Shown piece after piece: positions 1 through 12,579 of a stretch of 64,000 nt of DNA. A model generated the notes under the pieces. It was not told the origin of the DNA. It was given only the letters and a program-made list of their open reading frames with translations, and made no database searches. A program made the translations under genes and the position numbers. Every line of letters starts with the position of its first letter. The first letter of the stretch is position 1. The stretch covers positions 560,501 to 624,500 of the forward strand of contig JAJFZO010000287.1 in the NCBI GenBank assembly GCA_021397835.1, in the 5' to 3' direction. The DNA comes from Moringa oleifera (taxonomy: Eukaryota; Streptophyta; Magnoliopsida; Brassicales; Moringaceae).

Positions 1-1126
1 AATAAATCATAAATTGGAATACTTAGATATCTTGAGTTACTATATCCAACAAATATTTACTTCATAATATAAATTTAAAGTGCAATAAGAGTTATAAAGG
101 GGACGTTCAATCACATAAAAGGATTATTATTGCATATTCAAGAAAAATATTGAAACATAATTTTTAATAATGGACATTTATTGCTACAATAGCTAACCAA
201 TATGGAATGGTAAAATTATGATTAAAGTTTGATATTGAAGATGTACAGTCAATTATATTTTGAATAGAAATGAAAATACTTTTTGTGGAGAATGGGAAAT
301 GTGATAAGAAAAAAAAATTCATGCGCTTAACTGCCTTATAGTAGACATTTAGTTTTTTAATTTCTAGTTTTTAATTATCTTTTAATACCTTTTTCCTTTT
401 TCAACAATGTCACTTCTAGCATTGACTAAGGTAGTTTTTGTTTTCTATGATGGCTTATTTGGATTTTTTATCCTCCTCCTAATTCTTTTATTATTCATTA
501 AGAAAAACATCACACATAGGAATAGGCCTTACATCAGGGCATCCATAATTAAAAATGTTGGGGCTTGAGTAGTCCCTTACTTTTTACTATACATAAAAAT
601 TTCTATATTTTAATGTCCAAAACTAAGTCTACATTTATTTAATTTTTTTTATCAATCCTTGGTCCATTCTTAAGAAGTGTTAAACTTTATATCTTTGACT
701 AGATATTGACTCCATTGTTAAGAGGCAAATTTTGTTCCGTAGGATATCATCCACCTTCCATTGCATACAATAGTTTCAAGTACGGTTTATGACAAGTATT
801 TTATTTAAGGCTAGAATGAACCTACAAGTTACATGACTAAATTCAATCGTTCCTCGCTTCTGACTGTACTAAGGTTTAAAAACAAAAGGACTTAATAACT
901 TTTTCCTAAATCTCAAAGAAGGAGCAGCTGGAGCTCCATAATACTAGCAACTACTCCTCTGTATGACTAACTCTTAAGCAACAATGTTAACAACACTAGC
1001 CTACCACTATTAAGAAAAACCAATTCTTAAAGATTCTATTATAGGTAAGGTGGACTGCAAGCAAGGCGTTCATGTGTCAGAGTAAAAGTTCTTAAATCTC
1101 TATAAAATGATAAGAATGACGTAATT

Positions 1127-2030
1127 GAGCTAGAGGAAATCTTGGAATCCATAAAAACTATAGCAAGGGATTATGTAAATTATGTTATAATTAGGTTGAT
1201 GATTATTTACTAGAAAAATCTATTAGAATCTTGTAATAATTGAGCTGAAGGGGATCTTGGGATCCATAGAAACTATGGCAAGGGATTGTGTAAATTGTCT
1301 TGTAATTAGGTTGAGGGTTCTTTACTGAAAAAACTATTAGAATCTTATGATAATTGAGCCAAAAGAGATCTTGGGATCCATGAAAACTATGGAAAGGGAT
1401 TGTGTAAATTGTCTTGTAATTGGATTAAAGATTCTTTACTAGAAAAACTATTAGAATCTTATAATAATTGAGTTAGAGGAGATCTCAGGATCCATAAAAA
1501 CTATGGCAAGGGATTGTGTAAATTGTCTTGTAATTAGGTTGAGAATTGTTTATTTGAAAATCTATTAGAATCTTGCAATAATTGAGCTAGAGGAGATCTT
1601 AGGATCCATGGAAACTAGGGTAAGGATTGTATAAATTATCTTGTGATTAGGTTGAGGATTCTTTATAAGAAAAACTATTAGAATCTTATAATAATTGAGC
1701 CAGAGGAGATCTAGGGATCCATAGAAACTATGGCAAGGCATTGTGTAAATTGTCTTATAATTTGGTTAAGAATTCTTTGCTAGAAAAACTATTAGAATCT
1801 TGTAATAATTGATCCCGAGGAGATTTGGGATCCATGGAAACTATGGCAAGGGATTGTGTAAATTGTGTTGTAATTAGGTTGAGCATTCTTTACTAGTAAA
1901 ACTACTATAATCTTGTAATAATTAAGCCAAAGGAGATCTTGGGATCGATAGAAACTATGGCAAGGGATTGTGTAAATTGTCTTGTAATTAGGTTACTGAA
2001 AAAACTATTAGAATCTTGTAATCTTTTTTT
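1127..2030. repeat. 113-bp minisatellite, about 8 copies (unit A)
   Basis: Units begin near 1129, 1242, 1355, 1468, 1583, 1698, 1811 and 1923. Each has a GAGCCAAAGGAGATCTTGGG-like start, then a short perfect hairpin CCATAG-AAA-CTATGG in most copies, then AAGGGATTGTGTAAATTG and a tail ending in ACTATTAGAATCTTGTAATA. Copies differ by scattered substitutions. No coding sense is apparent. Confidence 0.9.
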
Positions 2031-3339
2031 CTTACATAGTGAAAAACATCGCAAACAAAATAAAGGATGCAGGTTCTAATTAAAAACCAAACCTTTGGAC
2101 TTATCAATATTGATAACCAATTTTACCCCCATAAAATTTTATGTTTCAAAAAAGAAAAACAATAGTGTGCCATGAACTTGCCAATATAGCATTACAACAC
2201 AATAGCCCTTATACTGTTGAGAGAGAGCTTCTCTTTTAAAGAGATTAATTGGTTCAAGCTCAACACTCCTAATTAGATGAAATAAAAGTGAGATTTAGAA
2301 TTTCAAGATAGTAAAATATTGAAAGATGGAGTAAAATGACGTGATTTTATAAAACTGCCCTTAGAAGAATAACAATGTTACCCTTAGGCATACCTTAAAT
2401 TTATTGATTGCAAGTTGTTTTCAACAAAATTTTCTTGACTTCCATGACCTAGCTAATATATTGATACATGAAATATAATTGGTTGATGATGTTACATTGA
2501 CGTTTGAAAAAAAAAGTAGATAAAATTTATTTTTATTTGAAATCAATTAATTTTATATAATGATGATGTTTAGTTGTTATTTATCAAAATTTTAAATTAT
2601 TAGCACAAATATTGTTTTATTTCAAGTTTGAACAATTCTTTTGTCATTATTTATGTTAAATTATCTCATTACTTAAGTTATGCTATTTTTAATTAACTTA
2701 ATTAATTTTAAAAATGTTATCCTTTAAATTAGTTTTTACAATATTTAATTTATTAAAATAATGATAAAATCAATTAGTAAATTAATCAACAAATTAAAAT
2801 TCATAAAATCAATTAAAAACTCATAAAATGAGAGCATATGAATAATGAGGATTGCTATTCTAATCTCGCGTAAGGATCATGCTATTTATGTCAAATTTGA
2901 ATATCTGGCAGAAATTTGATTTTGCTCTGTACACATTATATATGTTGGAGATGATGATTTTATTTGTGATAATGGCTTCATATGTTTCAAAAAAAAAAAG
3001 AATAATGATTATTACATAAATATTATATTTTCTATATTTATTTCAATAATTTTATTTTCTTAGGTATATGTCTTTTAGTATTTGAACAAAATGTTTTGTT
3101 TTGCCTATATTTTTTTATTTTATTGGTTTTTTTTTTTAGTTTCTTTGATTTTTTTGGGCTTTCTTTTAATTTCTTTGGTTTCTTGAACTTTCTTTCAACA
3201 TGATTGGTTTTCTAGGATTTCTTTTTATTTTTTTATGAAGTTTTAAAGACTAAGAGATTTATTTTGACTTTCTATTTGTTGATTGAATTTAATGGTTACA
3301 ACCAAGAAAGAAAATTAGTAGCAATCGTTAAGGTTGTTT
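2031..3339. other. AT-rich stretch without genes (unit A)
   Basis: No gene is recognised here. The stretch is AT-rich with poly-A and poly-T runs. Positions from about 2480 match about 7780-8280 within the same unit, so part of it belongs to a larger internal duplication with an offset of about 5.3 kb. The same sequence recurs in unit B from about 23040. Confidence 0.6.
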
Positions 3340-5330
3340 CTTAAAGAAGAAGAAATTTTCTTTTTTTTTTTTGGGGGTTTTATTGGATTTTCTTTGGTTT
3401 CCTTTCTCTTTTACTTGATTTTCTTTCCCTTTGGATGAAAAAAGTTTGGTAAATATTTCTATAATGCTCAGGGGACATTGATTCTTTTGTCTAATGTGAT
3501 CTTTATTTTTTCTTATCTATTTATCTTGCTTCTAAAGAAATGTGTCAATTTAATTTATAAATTTAGTAAGGTGATCTTACCTTTTCGTAATACCATAATG
3601 ATGAAAAATATAAGCTCCAAATGCATAAATATTTTTTCTTATACAAACCACACTAAGATGTTTTTAAGTGCAATTGTTTTTTCATGTTTCAAAATTCCTA
3701 ATTCATTAGGAAAAAGATATTATATTTTTTATTCTTGGTAGGTAATTTCTTTTAATCATGCAACCCAAAAGAGCAAAGTCAATGTTATGGGGAAGGTCGC
3801 TGCTCACAATACAAGGAATTTTCTTAGTAACTTTTACCATTGGAAGGCTATTAATGCTAGTTCTAGTTGTTGCACTAATTTTTATTGAAGCATTTAATTG
3901 TTGAAATAAAAAATTAGAGTTAGGTTTGAGCAGTTTTGTAGTAAATCTCATGTGTTCTTGATTGTCATTTTAGTTTCTTTATTGCTTTCTTGACTGCAAA
4001 AGAGATACTAAGTCTTGAAAGACTTTTTTGTAGAATTTTTCAAGTGAAATGGTGAATATTTCTCAACTATTAATGTGCATACTTCCTTAAGTATGTGGAA
4101 TGAAAAGAAATAGAAAATCTAATAAAAATAATTAGAATTCAATATGAAAGGAAGCAAAAAGAAAGGGGTAAGTTGTTTTTAGTGTTCAAGAGGTGCTTTG
4201 AGAAATATTATTTATTTTTAAAAAATGTTCATACAATTCACATTTATCAATCCATTGAAAAGGCAATAAACTGAAACCAAACCATTAGTTTCTCTCATTT
4301 TACATAATTTCTTCTTTCATAAGTAAAAATTTTCTTAAAAAAGAAGGAATTTTCAATATTTTCTTTTGGGTTTTATTGGATTTTCTTTGGTTTCTTTTCT
4401 CTTTTTCTTGATTTTCTTTCTTTAGGGGGCATTGATGCTTTTGTCTACTATGATCTTTATTTTATCTTGTCTATTTCTCTTGGTTCTAAAGAAAAGTGTC
4501 ATTTTAATTTATAAATTTTGTAAAGTGATCTTACCATTTCTTAATATCTTAATGATGAAAAATATGAGTTTCAAATGCATAAACAATTTTTCTTATACAA
4601 ACTACACTAAGTGGTTTAAGTGCAATTGTTTTTTCATGTTTAAAAATTCCTAATTCATTAAGAAAAAGAGATTACATTTTTGATTCTTGGTAAGTGATTT
4701 CTTTTAATTGTTGCAACCCAAAAGAAAGAAGTCATAGGTATAGGAAAGGTTGTTGCTCACACTACAAGGAATTTTCTTAGTGACTTTTATCATAGGAAGG
4801 CTATTAATGCTAGTTTTTGTTGTTGAAACATTATGCAATTTTTATTGAAGTATTTAATTATTGAAATTAAAAATCAAAGATATGTTTGGCAGTTTTGTAG
4901 TAAATCTCTTGTGTTCTTGATTGTTTTTTTTAGTTTCTTTATTGCTTTCTTGACTACAAAAGGGATACTAAGTTTTGGAAGACTTTTTCATAGAATATGT
5001 AAAGTGAAATGGTGAATATTTCTCGACTATTAATGTGCATACTTCCTTGAGTATGTGGAATGAAACAAAACAAAAAATCTAATATAAAATAATTAGATTC
5101 AATATGAAAGGAACAAAAAAGAAATGGGTAAGTTGACTTTGGTGTTCCAGAGGTGCTTTGAGAAATAGTAATTTTTTAATTTTTAAAAACATGTTCATAC
5201 AATTCACATTCACTGATGCATTAAAAATGCAATAAACTAAAACAAAACCATTAATTTCTCTCATTTTACATAATTTCTTCTTCCATAAGTAAAAATTTCT
5301 AAATAAAAATAATGATTTTTCATCAATTTT
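3340..5330. repeat. Two tandem T-rich modules of about 1 kb (unit A)
   Basis: Two similar blocks lie head to tail at an offset of about 954-993 bp. For example, GTTTTATTGGATTTTCTTTGG occurs near 3377 and 4370, and the ACATTG/GCATTG landmark falls near 3475 and 4430. Unit B has only one such block at 24350-25400, so one copy was gained in A or lost in B. Each block contains a short conserved stretch (3786-3880 and 4745-4830) that reads M-G-K-V-V/A-A-H-x-T-R-N-F-L-S in one frame. Otherwise it is T-rich sequence with frequent stops. No known gene or transposon family is recognised. Confidence 0.75.
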
Positions 5331-5821
5331 TATCTTCTTTTTGATGAATTGTGAAAGTAAGCTTTTTTAAGTTACACTCCGTGAAAAAATGTAAATAAAA
5401 TTATATGCAAAAGATTGTAAATAATTTGGATAATTATCTTTAAGATAAATACCATCTTTATTAGAGATGATGTTTATCTTTTTAATAGTCATTTGAAGCC
5501 TCATTTGTTACTATAAACATAAGGTGAGACATTCTATGCATCTTGATTTTTTTTTTTATATATTCTACAAGTTGAGAGTTATGGGGTTCTCATTCTTAAG
5601 GAGAAGATTCGTTACCTTTGTATATGCTTCCATTATTGATGCAATTATTCGAATCGAATATTTTGTAAATTGGGAAGGACATGTGTATCTTAAATAACCG
5701 CATTAATAACAGAAGTATCTACAAAAGCAACAAAACAAAATCTTAGTGGTCAACCAGTATAATGATTCGTGATTGCTACATAATCTACTACCTGCCATAC
5801 TTCTTAAAAGACTTAAATTTG

Positions 5822-5853
<32 letters not shown>

Positions 5854-5880
5854 GGTAGTTGGTGAAGTTATAAAATAGAG
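5331..5880. other. AT-rich spacer with TA microsatellite
   Basis: No gene is seen. A short alternating TA run lies at about 5827-5846. The block CATCTTTATTAGAGATGATG near 5453 matches 25501 in unit B. Confidence 0.55.
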
Positions 5881-7080
5881 ATTTGGGTTTGACCAATTTT
5901 ATGGCAAGTTTCTTGTGTTCTTGATTTTGTTTATAGTTTCTTTATTATTTTCTTGATTGAGAAAGAGAAACCAAGGCTTGGATGACTTGTTGTGGAATAT
6001 TTCAGGTGAAAATGGTAAATGTTTATGGGAAGCAAATAAAAGAAATCTAATAAAATGGTGGATGAACAAATTTTGATAAATATTTGTATAATTCTCAAGA
6101 GACATTGTTTCTTTTACTTCATATGGTCTTTCTTTTTTCTTATCATTTTCTCTTGGTTATAAAAAAATGTGTCATTTTAAATTGTAAATTTTTCGAAACT
6201 GATCTTACATGTTCTTGAAATCTTAATGATAAAAAACATAAGTTCCAAAGACAAAAGAAGTACTTTTTTTTTTAAAAAAAATTGCACTTTGGGTCGTAAA
6301 GTGTCATTGTTTTTTGGTGCTTAAAAATCCCTGAATCATTGCGACAAAGAAAAGCTACATTTTTTATTCTTATGAATGATTAATTTTAATTATTGCAACC
6401 CATTAAAAAGAAGTCGTAACTCACACTTCAGGAAAATTTCTTGCAGATTTTTGTTATGGGAAGGCTATTAATCCTAGTTTTAATTATTTGCGCACATTAT
6501 GTAATTTTGTTTAAAGTGTCTAGTTGGTGAAGTTTAAAAATTAAAAAGAGTTGGCTTTGAGTAATTTTGTAGCAAATCTATTGTGTTCTTGATTGTCTTT
6601 ATGCTTATCTTTATTGTTTTCTCAATTGTAAAAGAGATACTAAGGCTTAGATGACTTGTAGAATATTTTCAAGTGAAAATGGTGAATGTCTCTAAACTCT
6701 TGATGCATGTAGCTCCTTGAGTATGAGCAAAGAAATTAAAAAATCTAACAAAAACAATTAGAATTCAGGACAAATGGAAAGTAAAAAAGAAATGAGTAAG
6801 TTGTTTTCAATGCTTAAGAGGTGCTTTGAAAAAAATATTTTTGAAGAACTTGTTCATACATTTCACAGTTACTAATCCATTGGAAAACAATAATATGAAA
6901 ACTAACTTTTAATTAATTATTTCATTTTGTGTAGTTTCTTTTTTCATAAGTAAAATTTTCCAAATTCTAATAAATTCTTTTTGTTGATTTTTCATTGTTT
7001 GTATGTCATTTTTGATAAATTATCGAAATAAGTACTTTGAAATTACGCCCTGAGAAAAAATTATACAAAACTATATGCAA
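5881..7080. repeat. Diverged T-rich modules (unit A)
   Basis: This is a third, more diverged version of the module family. Landmarks are a truncated AAGAGACATTG block near 6095 and the GTAAATCTCTTGTGTTCTTGATT-like block near 5900 and again near 6565. It matches 25880-27000 in unit B. No open gene structure is present. Confidence 0.65.
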
Positions 7081-7779
7081 ATGATTTCATACAAAATTTG
7101 AACATATTAATAGATTTAATTTATATTGAAATTTTGAAAAGTGAAAAAGTAATAATTATTTTTGTAATTTATCATATTAGAGGAAAAACAAATTAATTTG
7201 ATCTATTTATGTTGTTAAATGTTCGATTTAGATTCTTTTTTACATTTTTAAATTTTAAATGACATCCTATGTTCATCCTTAATGTTTTTAAATGCAATAA
7301 TAGAAGAAATTAGTAAATTAATTAGCTAATCAAAATTCATAATAAAAGGCAAATGGTTTCTTTTTGGGCTTCATGCATTAGGTTAAGTGATTTAACAATT
7401 GAAATTAATATATTAATATGGTTTACAGTTAACAAACAAATCAAACTTGATAATGAAAGGCAAATCTTTTTTTTTTTCCAAATTTGAACAATCTTCGATC
7501 ATTATTTGTCGTGATAAATATTTTTATTAACTAAGGTTTATTAGTGTCAATTAAATTTAATTGATTTCAACAAACTTTTAATTTAAAATATGTTCTTTCT
7601 TAATCTTTAAAATTTTTAAAAATAATGATAAGATCAAATAATAAATTAATTAAAAAACAAAAAATCTTAATTAATGGTGAAAAGGTTTCTTTTTAGGCTT
7701 TGTATACATTTAAGCATCATGATTTAGCAATCGTATTTAAAAATATTGACATATTAATATGTTTTGTTGATCTTTTTCA

Positions 7780-9770
7780 TATTGACATTTGAAAAAAAAA
7801 GTAAATAAAATTTATCTTTATCTAAAATCAATAAATTTTATAAAATGATGATGTTTAGTTTTTATGTATCAAAATTTTAAATTATTAGTCAAAATATAAT
7901 TTTATTTCATCTTTCAACAATTCTTTTATCATTATTTATGATAAATTTTCTCATTACTTAAGTTCTAGTATTTTCAATTAACTTAATTAATTTTAAAAAT
8001 CCATTCAAATTATTTTTGCTTTAATATTTAATTTATTAAAAATAATGATAAGATCAATTAATAAATTAATCAATAAATTAAAATTCATAAAACCAATTAA
8101 AAACTCAAAAAATGAAAGTATTTGAAGAATAGGTATTATTGCTTCTAATCTCACATAAGGATCACATTATTTATGCCAAATCTGAATATGTGACAGAAAT
8201 TTGATTTCGCTGTATACACGTTATATATGATGGAGACGATGATTTCATTTGTGATGTTGTCATATAAGGCTTCATATGGTGAGCAATAAATTTCAAAAAA
8301 ATGAATCATGATTAATACTTAAGTATGATATTTTTTTTATATTTGTTTTAAGTAATTTTATTTTCTTAGGTATATTTATTTTTGTATTTGACAAAAATCT
8401 TAGTTACTGTGCCATTTTTTTGCATGTATTTTTTTTTATTTTGTTGAATCATTTTAGTTTTTTTTTTTTGTGGACTTTCTTTTAGTTTTTCACTTTTGTT
8501 GGACTTTCTTTTAACATGATTGGTTTTTTGGGATTTCTTTTTCTTTTTTTTAATGAAGTTTTAACACAAAGAGATTTATTTTGACTTCTTGTTCATTGAT
8601 CGATTTTATTGGTTGCAACCAAGAAAGAGAACTCATAGCAATGGTTAACCTTGTTTCCTAAAGAACAAGAAATTTTCAAATTTTTTCTTTTTGGTTTTAT
8701 TGGATTTTCTTTGGTTTCCTTTATCTTTTCCTAATTTCATTTCTTTTTGGATGAAAAAATCTTGGTACATATTTCTATAAGCTTGGGAGACATTGATTCT
8801 TTTAATTAATGTGATCTTTATTTTTTCTTATCTCTTCCTCTTGGTTCTAAAGAAATGTGTCATTTTAAGTTGTAAATTTAGTAACAGTGATCTTACCTTC
8901 TCTTAAAATCTTAATGATGAAAAATTTAAGTTCTAAATGCATAGTCAATTTTTCTCATACAAACCACACCTAGTGGTTGTCAAGTACAATTGTCTTTTCA
9001 TGTTTAAAAATCCCTAAATTGCAAAGACAAAGAGATTACATTTTCGATTCTTGATAGGAGATTTCTTTTAATTGGTCTAACTAAAAGGAAAGAAGTCATC
9101 ATTAGGGCAAAGTTTTTGCTCACAATACAAGGAATCTTCTTAGAGATTTTTAACAAGGGAATGCTCTTAATGCTAGTTTTGTTGTTGCACACATTGTGCA
9201 ATTTTTATTAAAGTATGCAATAACAAAAAATTAAAAATTAGAGTTGGCTTTGAGCTATTTTGTAGTAACTCTCTTGTGTTCTTGATTGTCTTTTTAGTTT
9301 CTTTATTGTTTTTTGACTACAAAAGAGATACTAAGTCTGGGAAGACTTTTTTGTAGAATATTTCAAGTGAAAATGGTGAATGTTTCTTAATTATTGATGT
9401 GCATGCTTCCTTGATTATGTAAAATAAAAAGAATAAAAAATCTAATAAAATAAGATGAAAGCAAGCAAAAAGAAAGGGATAAATTGTTTTTTTAGTGTTT
9501 AAGAGGTGCTTTCGAAAATTATAAAAATTTGTTCCTTTATTTTTAAAAACATGATCATGCAATTCACATTTACCAATCAATTAGAAAGACAATAAATTGA
9601 AACCAAACTTTTAGTTTCTCTCATTTTTCTTAATTTTTTCTTTTGTATGTAAACAATTTCTCAATTAAAAAAATTATTGATTTTTCATCGATTTTCATCT
9701 ATTTTTTGATGAATTATGAAAGTAAGCATTTTAAAGTTATGCTCTGTGGAAAAATGTAAATAAAACTATA
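7780..9770. repeat. T-rich module block adjoining the copia fragment (unit A)
   Basis: Positions 7780-8280 repeat 2500-3000, and 8640-9770 repeat the core of the module at 3340-4320. The conserved patch is at about 9095-9185. It matches 27690-29660 in unit B, and its last part matches 35595-36345 in unit C. The block ends abruptly where copia pol begins at about 9772, at the same point in all three units, so the junction predates the tandem amplification. Confidence 0.7.
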
Positions 9771-9771
9771 T

Positions 9772-10700
9772 GATGATCGATAAAGCTGAAAGCAATTTTT
9801 GCACTATCATATTTATATATGGATGACCTACTTATCTTTGGCTTCAACATTCATGTCATAAAAAATGTGAAGTCCTTGCTTAATGCTAACTTTGACATAA
9901 AAGATTTAGAAAAACTTAATGTAATCTTTGGAATAAAAATAACTACATCAGAAAAAGGGACTTTTTCTTTATCAATCACTTTATATTGAGAATATCCCAA
10001 AGAAATATAATTACTTTGATTGTAAATCTGCTTGTACTCCTTATGATCCTAGTGTAAAGTTACTCAAGAACACTAGAGACAATGTCAGACAAACTGAGTA
10101 CGCGAGCATCATTGGTAGCTTATACTATGCTACTGATTGCATTAGGCCTGACATAGCTTATACTATAGGATTACTCTGTACTAGTAGACCTAGTATCGAG
10201 CATTGGCATGTTATTGAAAGGTCATGAGATACCTAAAAATGATTATGAACCTAAGATTTCATTATTAGAAGTTTTACACTACTCTCGAAGGATATAGTGA
10301 TGCTGATTGACACACCCTTTCAGAGGACTCTATGGCAACTAGTGGTTATATCTTTATCATGGGATGTGAAGCTATTCCATAAAATTCTAAGAAACAAACT
10401 ATTCTAGTTCAATCTACGATGAAGTCTGAGATGATAGCACTAGCTGCTGCTAGTGAGGAAGCATGCTAGTTAAAAAGTCTACTAATTGAGATACCATTAT
10501 GAGAAAGACCGATATTAGTTGTCATGACCTACTATGATAGCACCACAGCTATTAAAAAAAATTCAAAACCATTTATAAAGATGATATATATGTTGTAAGC
10601 ATAGTATTATTCGAGAGTTTCTCTCCACAAGGGCTGCTAGAGTGGATCATGTATAAAATGATGATAACTTAGTTAATCCTTTAAGGAAATGATTAGCTAG
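9772..10700 (+). pseudogene. Ty1/copia pol fragment, RT C-terminus and RNase H (unit A)
   Basis: This is a remnant of the polyprotein of a copia retrotransposon, which would copy element RNA into DNA. Reading across frames, the sequence starts at the reverse-transcriptase catalytic box YMDD (9816-9827). It continues through the KDL and GI-KI segments, a DRQTEYASIIGSL-type connection region, and the RNase H signature with GYSDAD near 10297-10315 followed by TSGY. It ends with the SEEAC-LKSLL region. Gag, protease, integrase and the front of RT are absent. Inactivating changes include a one-base deletion near 9961 and a stop replacing the Trp after GYSDAD. Copies in units B and C are collinear with it, so the fragment was already part of the ancestral unit. 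It cannot be functional. Confidence 0.85.
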
Positions 10701-11049
10701 AAAGAAGGTTTTTAAAACCTCAATATGAATGGGACTAATGCCCTTATAGTATTGAGTCACTCGTGATGGTAATTCAACCTATGGATTAAAGATCCCAAGA
10801 AGTAGGTTCAAAGGGTAATACTAAGTCATGAAGTGATATAAGATAAAACATGCTATCAAGAGTTTCATTCCATTAGAAACATGAAATCCTAAAGTGAAAG
10901 GAAAAGGTTAGAGGATGTAAAAGATGATTACCTCGATCTTAAAAGTAATTCAAGAGTAGGCTATCAATGACAGTCTTAAGAACTAGGCTTTTATCAACAA
11001 AGTGGATGAGTAGGTAGCTACTCTTTATTACCCAATCTGAGCTAGTGTT

Positions 11050-11268
11050 ATGGAAGATGTTAATGATTACCTTGATCTTGATCTTAGTTTTGTAGCATTG
11101 GCTCCTTTTCTTCTTGCTCTTAAGCCAACCATGGATATGAAGGTTGAGTCTACTACGATTGACATTATGGCTGATCAACCTGAGGTTGCTCCCAAAGCTA
11201 TTGATCGACCTCAGGTTTTTCCCTTTTACGCTACATCGGCTAACCAATGGTCCTTTTTTTCTTGTTAA
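11050..11268 (+). CDS. Short unidentified reading frame downstream of copia fragment (72 aa)
   Basis: I do not recognise this frame. It would encode 72 residues, with an acidic start (MEDVND, then LDLDL) and a proline-rich second half. The homologous stretches in units B (about 30940-31150) and C (about 53241-53440) keep similar protein text, including VKDD, LDLDL and VESTT/VKPTT. However, B has lost the ATG and both carry in-frame stops. It may be a remnant of the 3' coding end or trailer of the copia element, or a captured piece of host exon. No splice context or promoter is evident, and active coding is doubtful. Confidence 0.3.
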   Translation: MEDVNDYLDLDLSFVALAPFLLALKPTMDMKVESTTIDIMADQPEVAPKAIDRPQVFPFYATSANQWSFFSC

Positions 11269-11454
11269 TTATAGTTGATATTGGTTGTTGGTTTCTAAAC
11301 ATGGAGAACATTTTTATTTTGATGAATATTTTTATTTTGCTCTACTAATATTTGACTAGTTATATCACTGAATATGTTTTGATCAACTTCTTATGCTTCT
11401 AGCTAATCTATAACAATTGTTTTACTTTGAAACCACTACTACAGAAATTGTAAT

Positions 11455-11840
11455 AAGTGACAATAATTTAATGATAGCTTTTCCAAAACTATCATTAAAA
11501 ATGGGGTCTTTAACGTTACTTAATAATAACCTGACATTAAAGATTACCTTTTCAAGCCAGGTCAATAAGAACTAACATTAAAAGGCCATCCTTGGATCCT
11601 TTAACGCGAGTTCTTGAGGAACTAGCGTTAAAAACCTGAATCAAAAAGACTACATTGGGGCCTTTACAGCTAGTTCTTCCAGAATTGACGTTAAAGGGCT
11701 TCACTCACATAATCAGCCTTGGGATAGGGACAGCCTCAATAGTCTTTCATGCTAGTTCTACCCACAACTGGCGTGAAAGGCTATGGCCTTCAATGCTAGT
11801 TTTGCTAGAACTGGCGTTGAAGGCCCTCGTTCTTCAAGCA
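11455..11840. repeat. Left subterminal repeats of the CACTA element
   Basis: This is a series of imperfect hairpin units of the form TTAACG-CTAGTTCT ... AGAACTAGCGTTAAA, with variants such as ATGATAG/CTATCAT near the tip. Arrays of this kind are the usual transposase-binding subterminal regions of CACTA elements. The 152-residue open frame at 11655-12113 is a by-product of these repeats and is not called as a gene. Confidence 0.8.
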
Positions 11841-12150
11841 AGCTTTGCCAATGCCATTCAAGTGTCCTTTGTCTTGTTTTCATTGTCTCCAATCATCATT
11901 TACTTTACATATACTTCAATAGTATGTGTTATGAATGTAGGAAGTCATGAAGTTTTTAGAGAAAGTAACAAAAACCTTAAAATACCATGTAAGAAAAACA
12001 CAAAGGGTCCACCAAAAGCATTGCATATACTGAACTTTACTAACTCTTTTTCTAGAATTATACCAAAATTCTTAAACAAACTCCCTACGACATGCATGGG
12101 CGGCATAAAATAGTAAATACTATAATCAAAGGAACATAGGAGTTTGTCGC
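11841..12150. other. Unidentified interior of CACTA element
   Basis: No gene is recognised between the left subterminal repeats and the start of plastid-like DNA. The exact left border of the plastid insert cannot be set by eye; TTTGACCAAATAGGATC near 12157 already looks like petL-petG spacer. Confidence 0.4.
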
Positions 12151-12261
12151 TAGGTATTTGACCAAATAGGATCATCCGGTTCCTATAGAACCTATCACTA
12201 AAATACCCCTAGAGGGGGATAGGGCTAAGCAGAGTGAAAAAAGTTTTCCATGAGACGAGAA

Positions 12262-12375
12262 ATGATTGAATTTTTTCTATTTGGAATCATTTTAGGTCTA
12301 ATTCTTATTACTTTAGTTGGATTATTCGTAATTGTGTATTTATAATATAGATGTGGTGATCAGTTGGACCTTTGA
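12262..12375 (+). pseudogene. petG: petG pseudogene (cytochrome b6f subunit V, plastid-derived)
   Basis: PetG is a small one-helix membrane subunit of the thylakoid cytochrome b6f complex. The frame starts [14 protein letters not shown], matching the conserved start of the protein, and ends GDQLDL at the expected 37 residues. The codon after VYL, normally CAA (Gln), is TAA, and the following YRR has become YRC. Both are C-to-T changes. In the nucleus there is no plastid promoter or transit peptide, so the copy is non-functional even apart from the stop. The untranslated sequence just upstream also appears to be plastid petL-petG spacer. Confidence 0.92.
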
Positions 12376-12505
12376 TTAATTAACATTTCTTTTTTTGACT
12401 GACCTCTTCCTTTCTTTAATTTGTGGGAGGTCAAATTCAGATTCAGATTGCTATTCAATTATTTGAGTTCAATGTAATTTTTGACCTAACAAACAAGAAT
12501 GTAAT

Positions 12506-12579
12506 CACGCTCTGTAGGATTTGAACCTACAACATTAGGTTTTGGAGACCCATGTTCTATTGAACTGAACTAAGAGCGC
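12506..12579 (-). tRNA. trnW-CCA: trnW-CCA, plastid-derived, probably inactive copy
   Basis: Read on the minus strand, this begins GCGCTCTTAGTTCAGTTC, has CTCCAAA as the anticodon loop (anticodon CCA) and the T-arm GTAGGTTCAAATCCTAC, and ends in AGAGCGTG. That is plastid tRNA-Trp at full length (74 nt). Several bases in the D and anticodon arms differ from the usual plastid form. It lies on the opposite strand to petG, as in plastomes. An organellar tRNA gene in nuclear DNA is not expected to be used. Confidence 0.9.

Noticed and set aside
1127..2030. CRISPR-like regular repeats
   Set aside because: Units are contiguous 113-bp tandem repeats with no unique spacers, and the context is a plant nuclear genome.
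11655..12113. 152-residue open frame in the CACTA left end
   Set aside because: It runs through the hairpin subterminal repeats, has no domain, and overlaps non-coding motifs repeated on the other side of the element.
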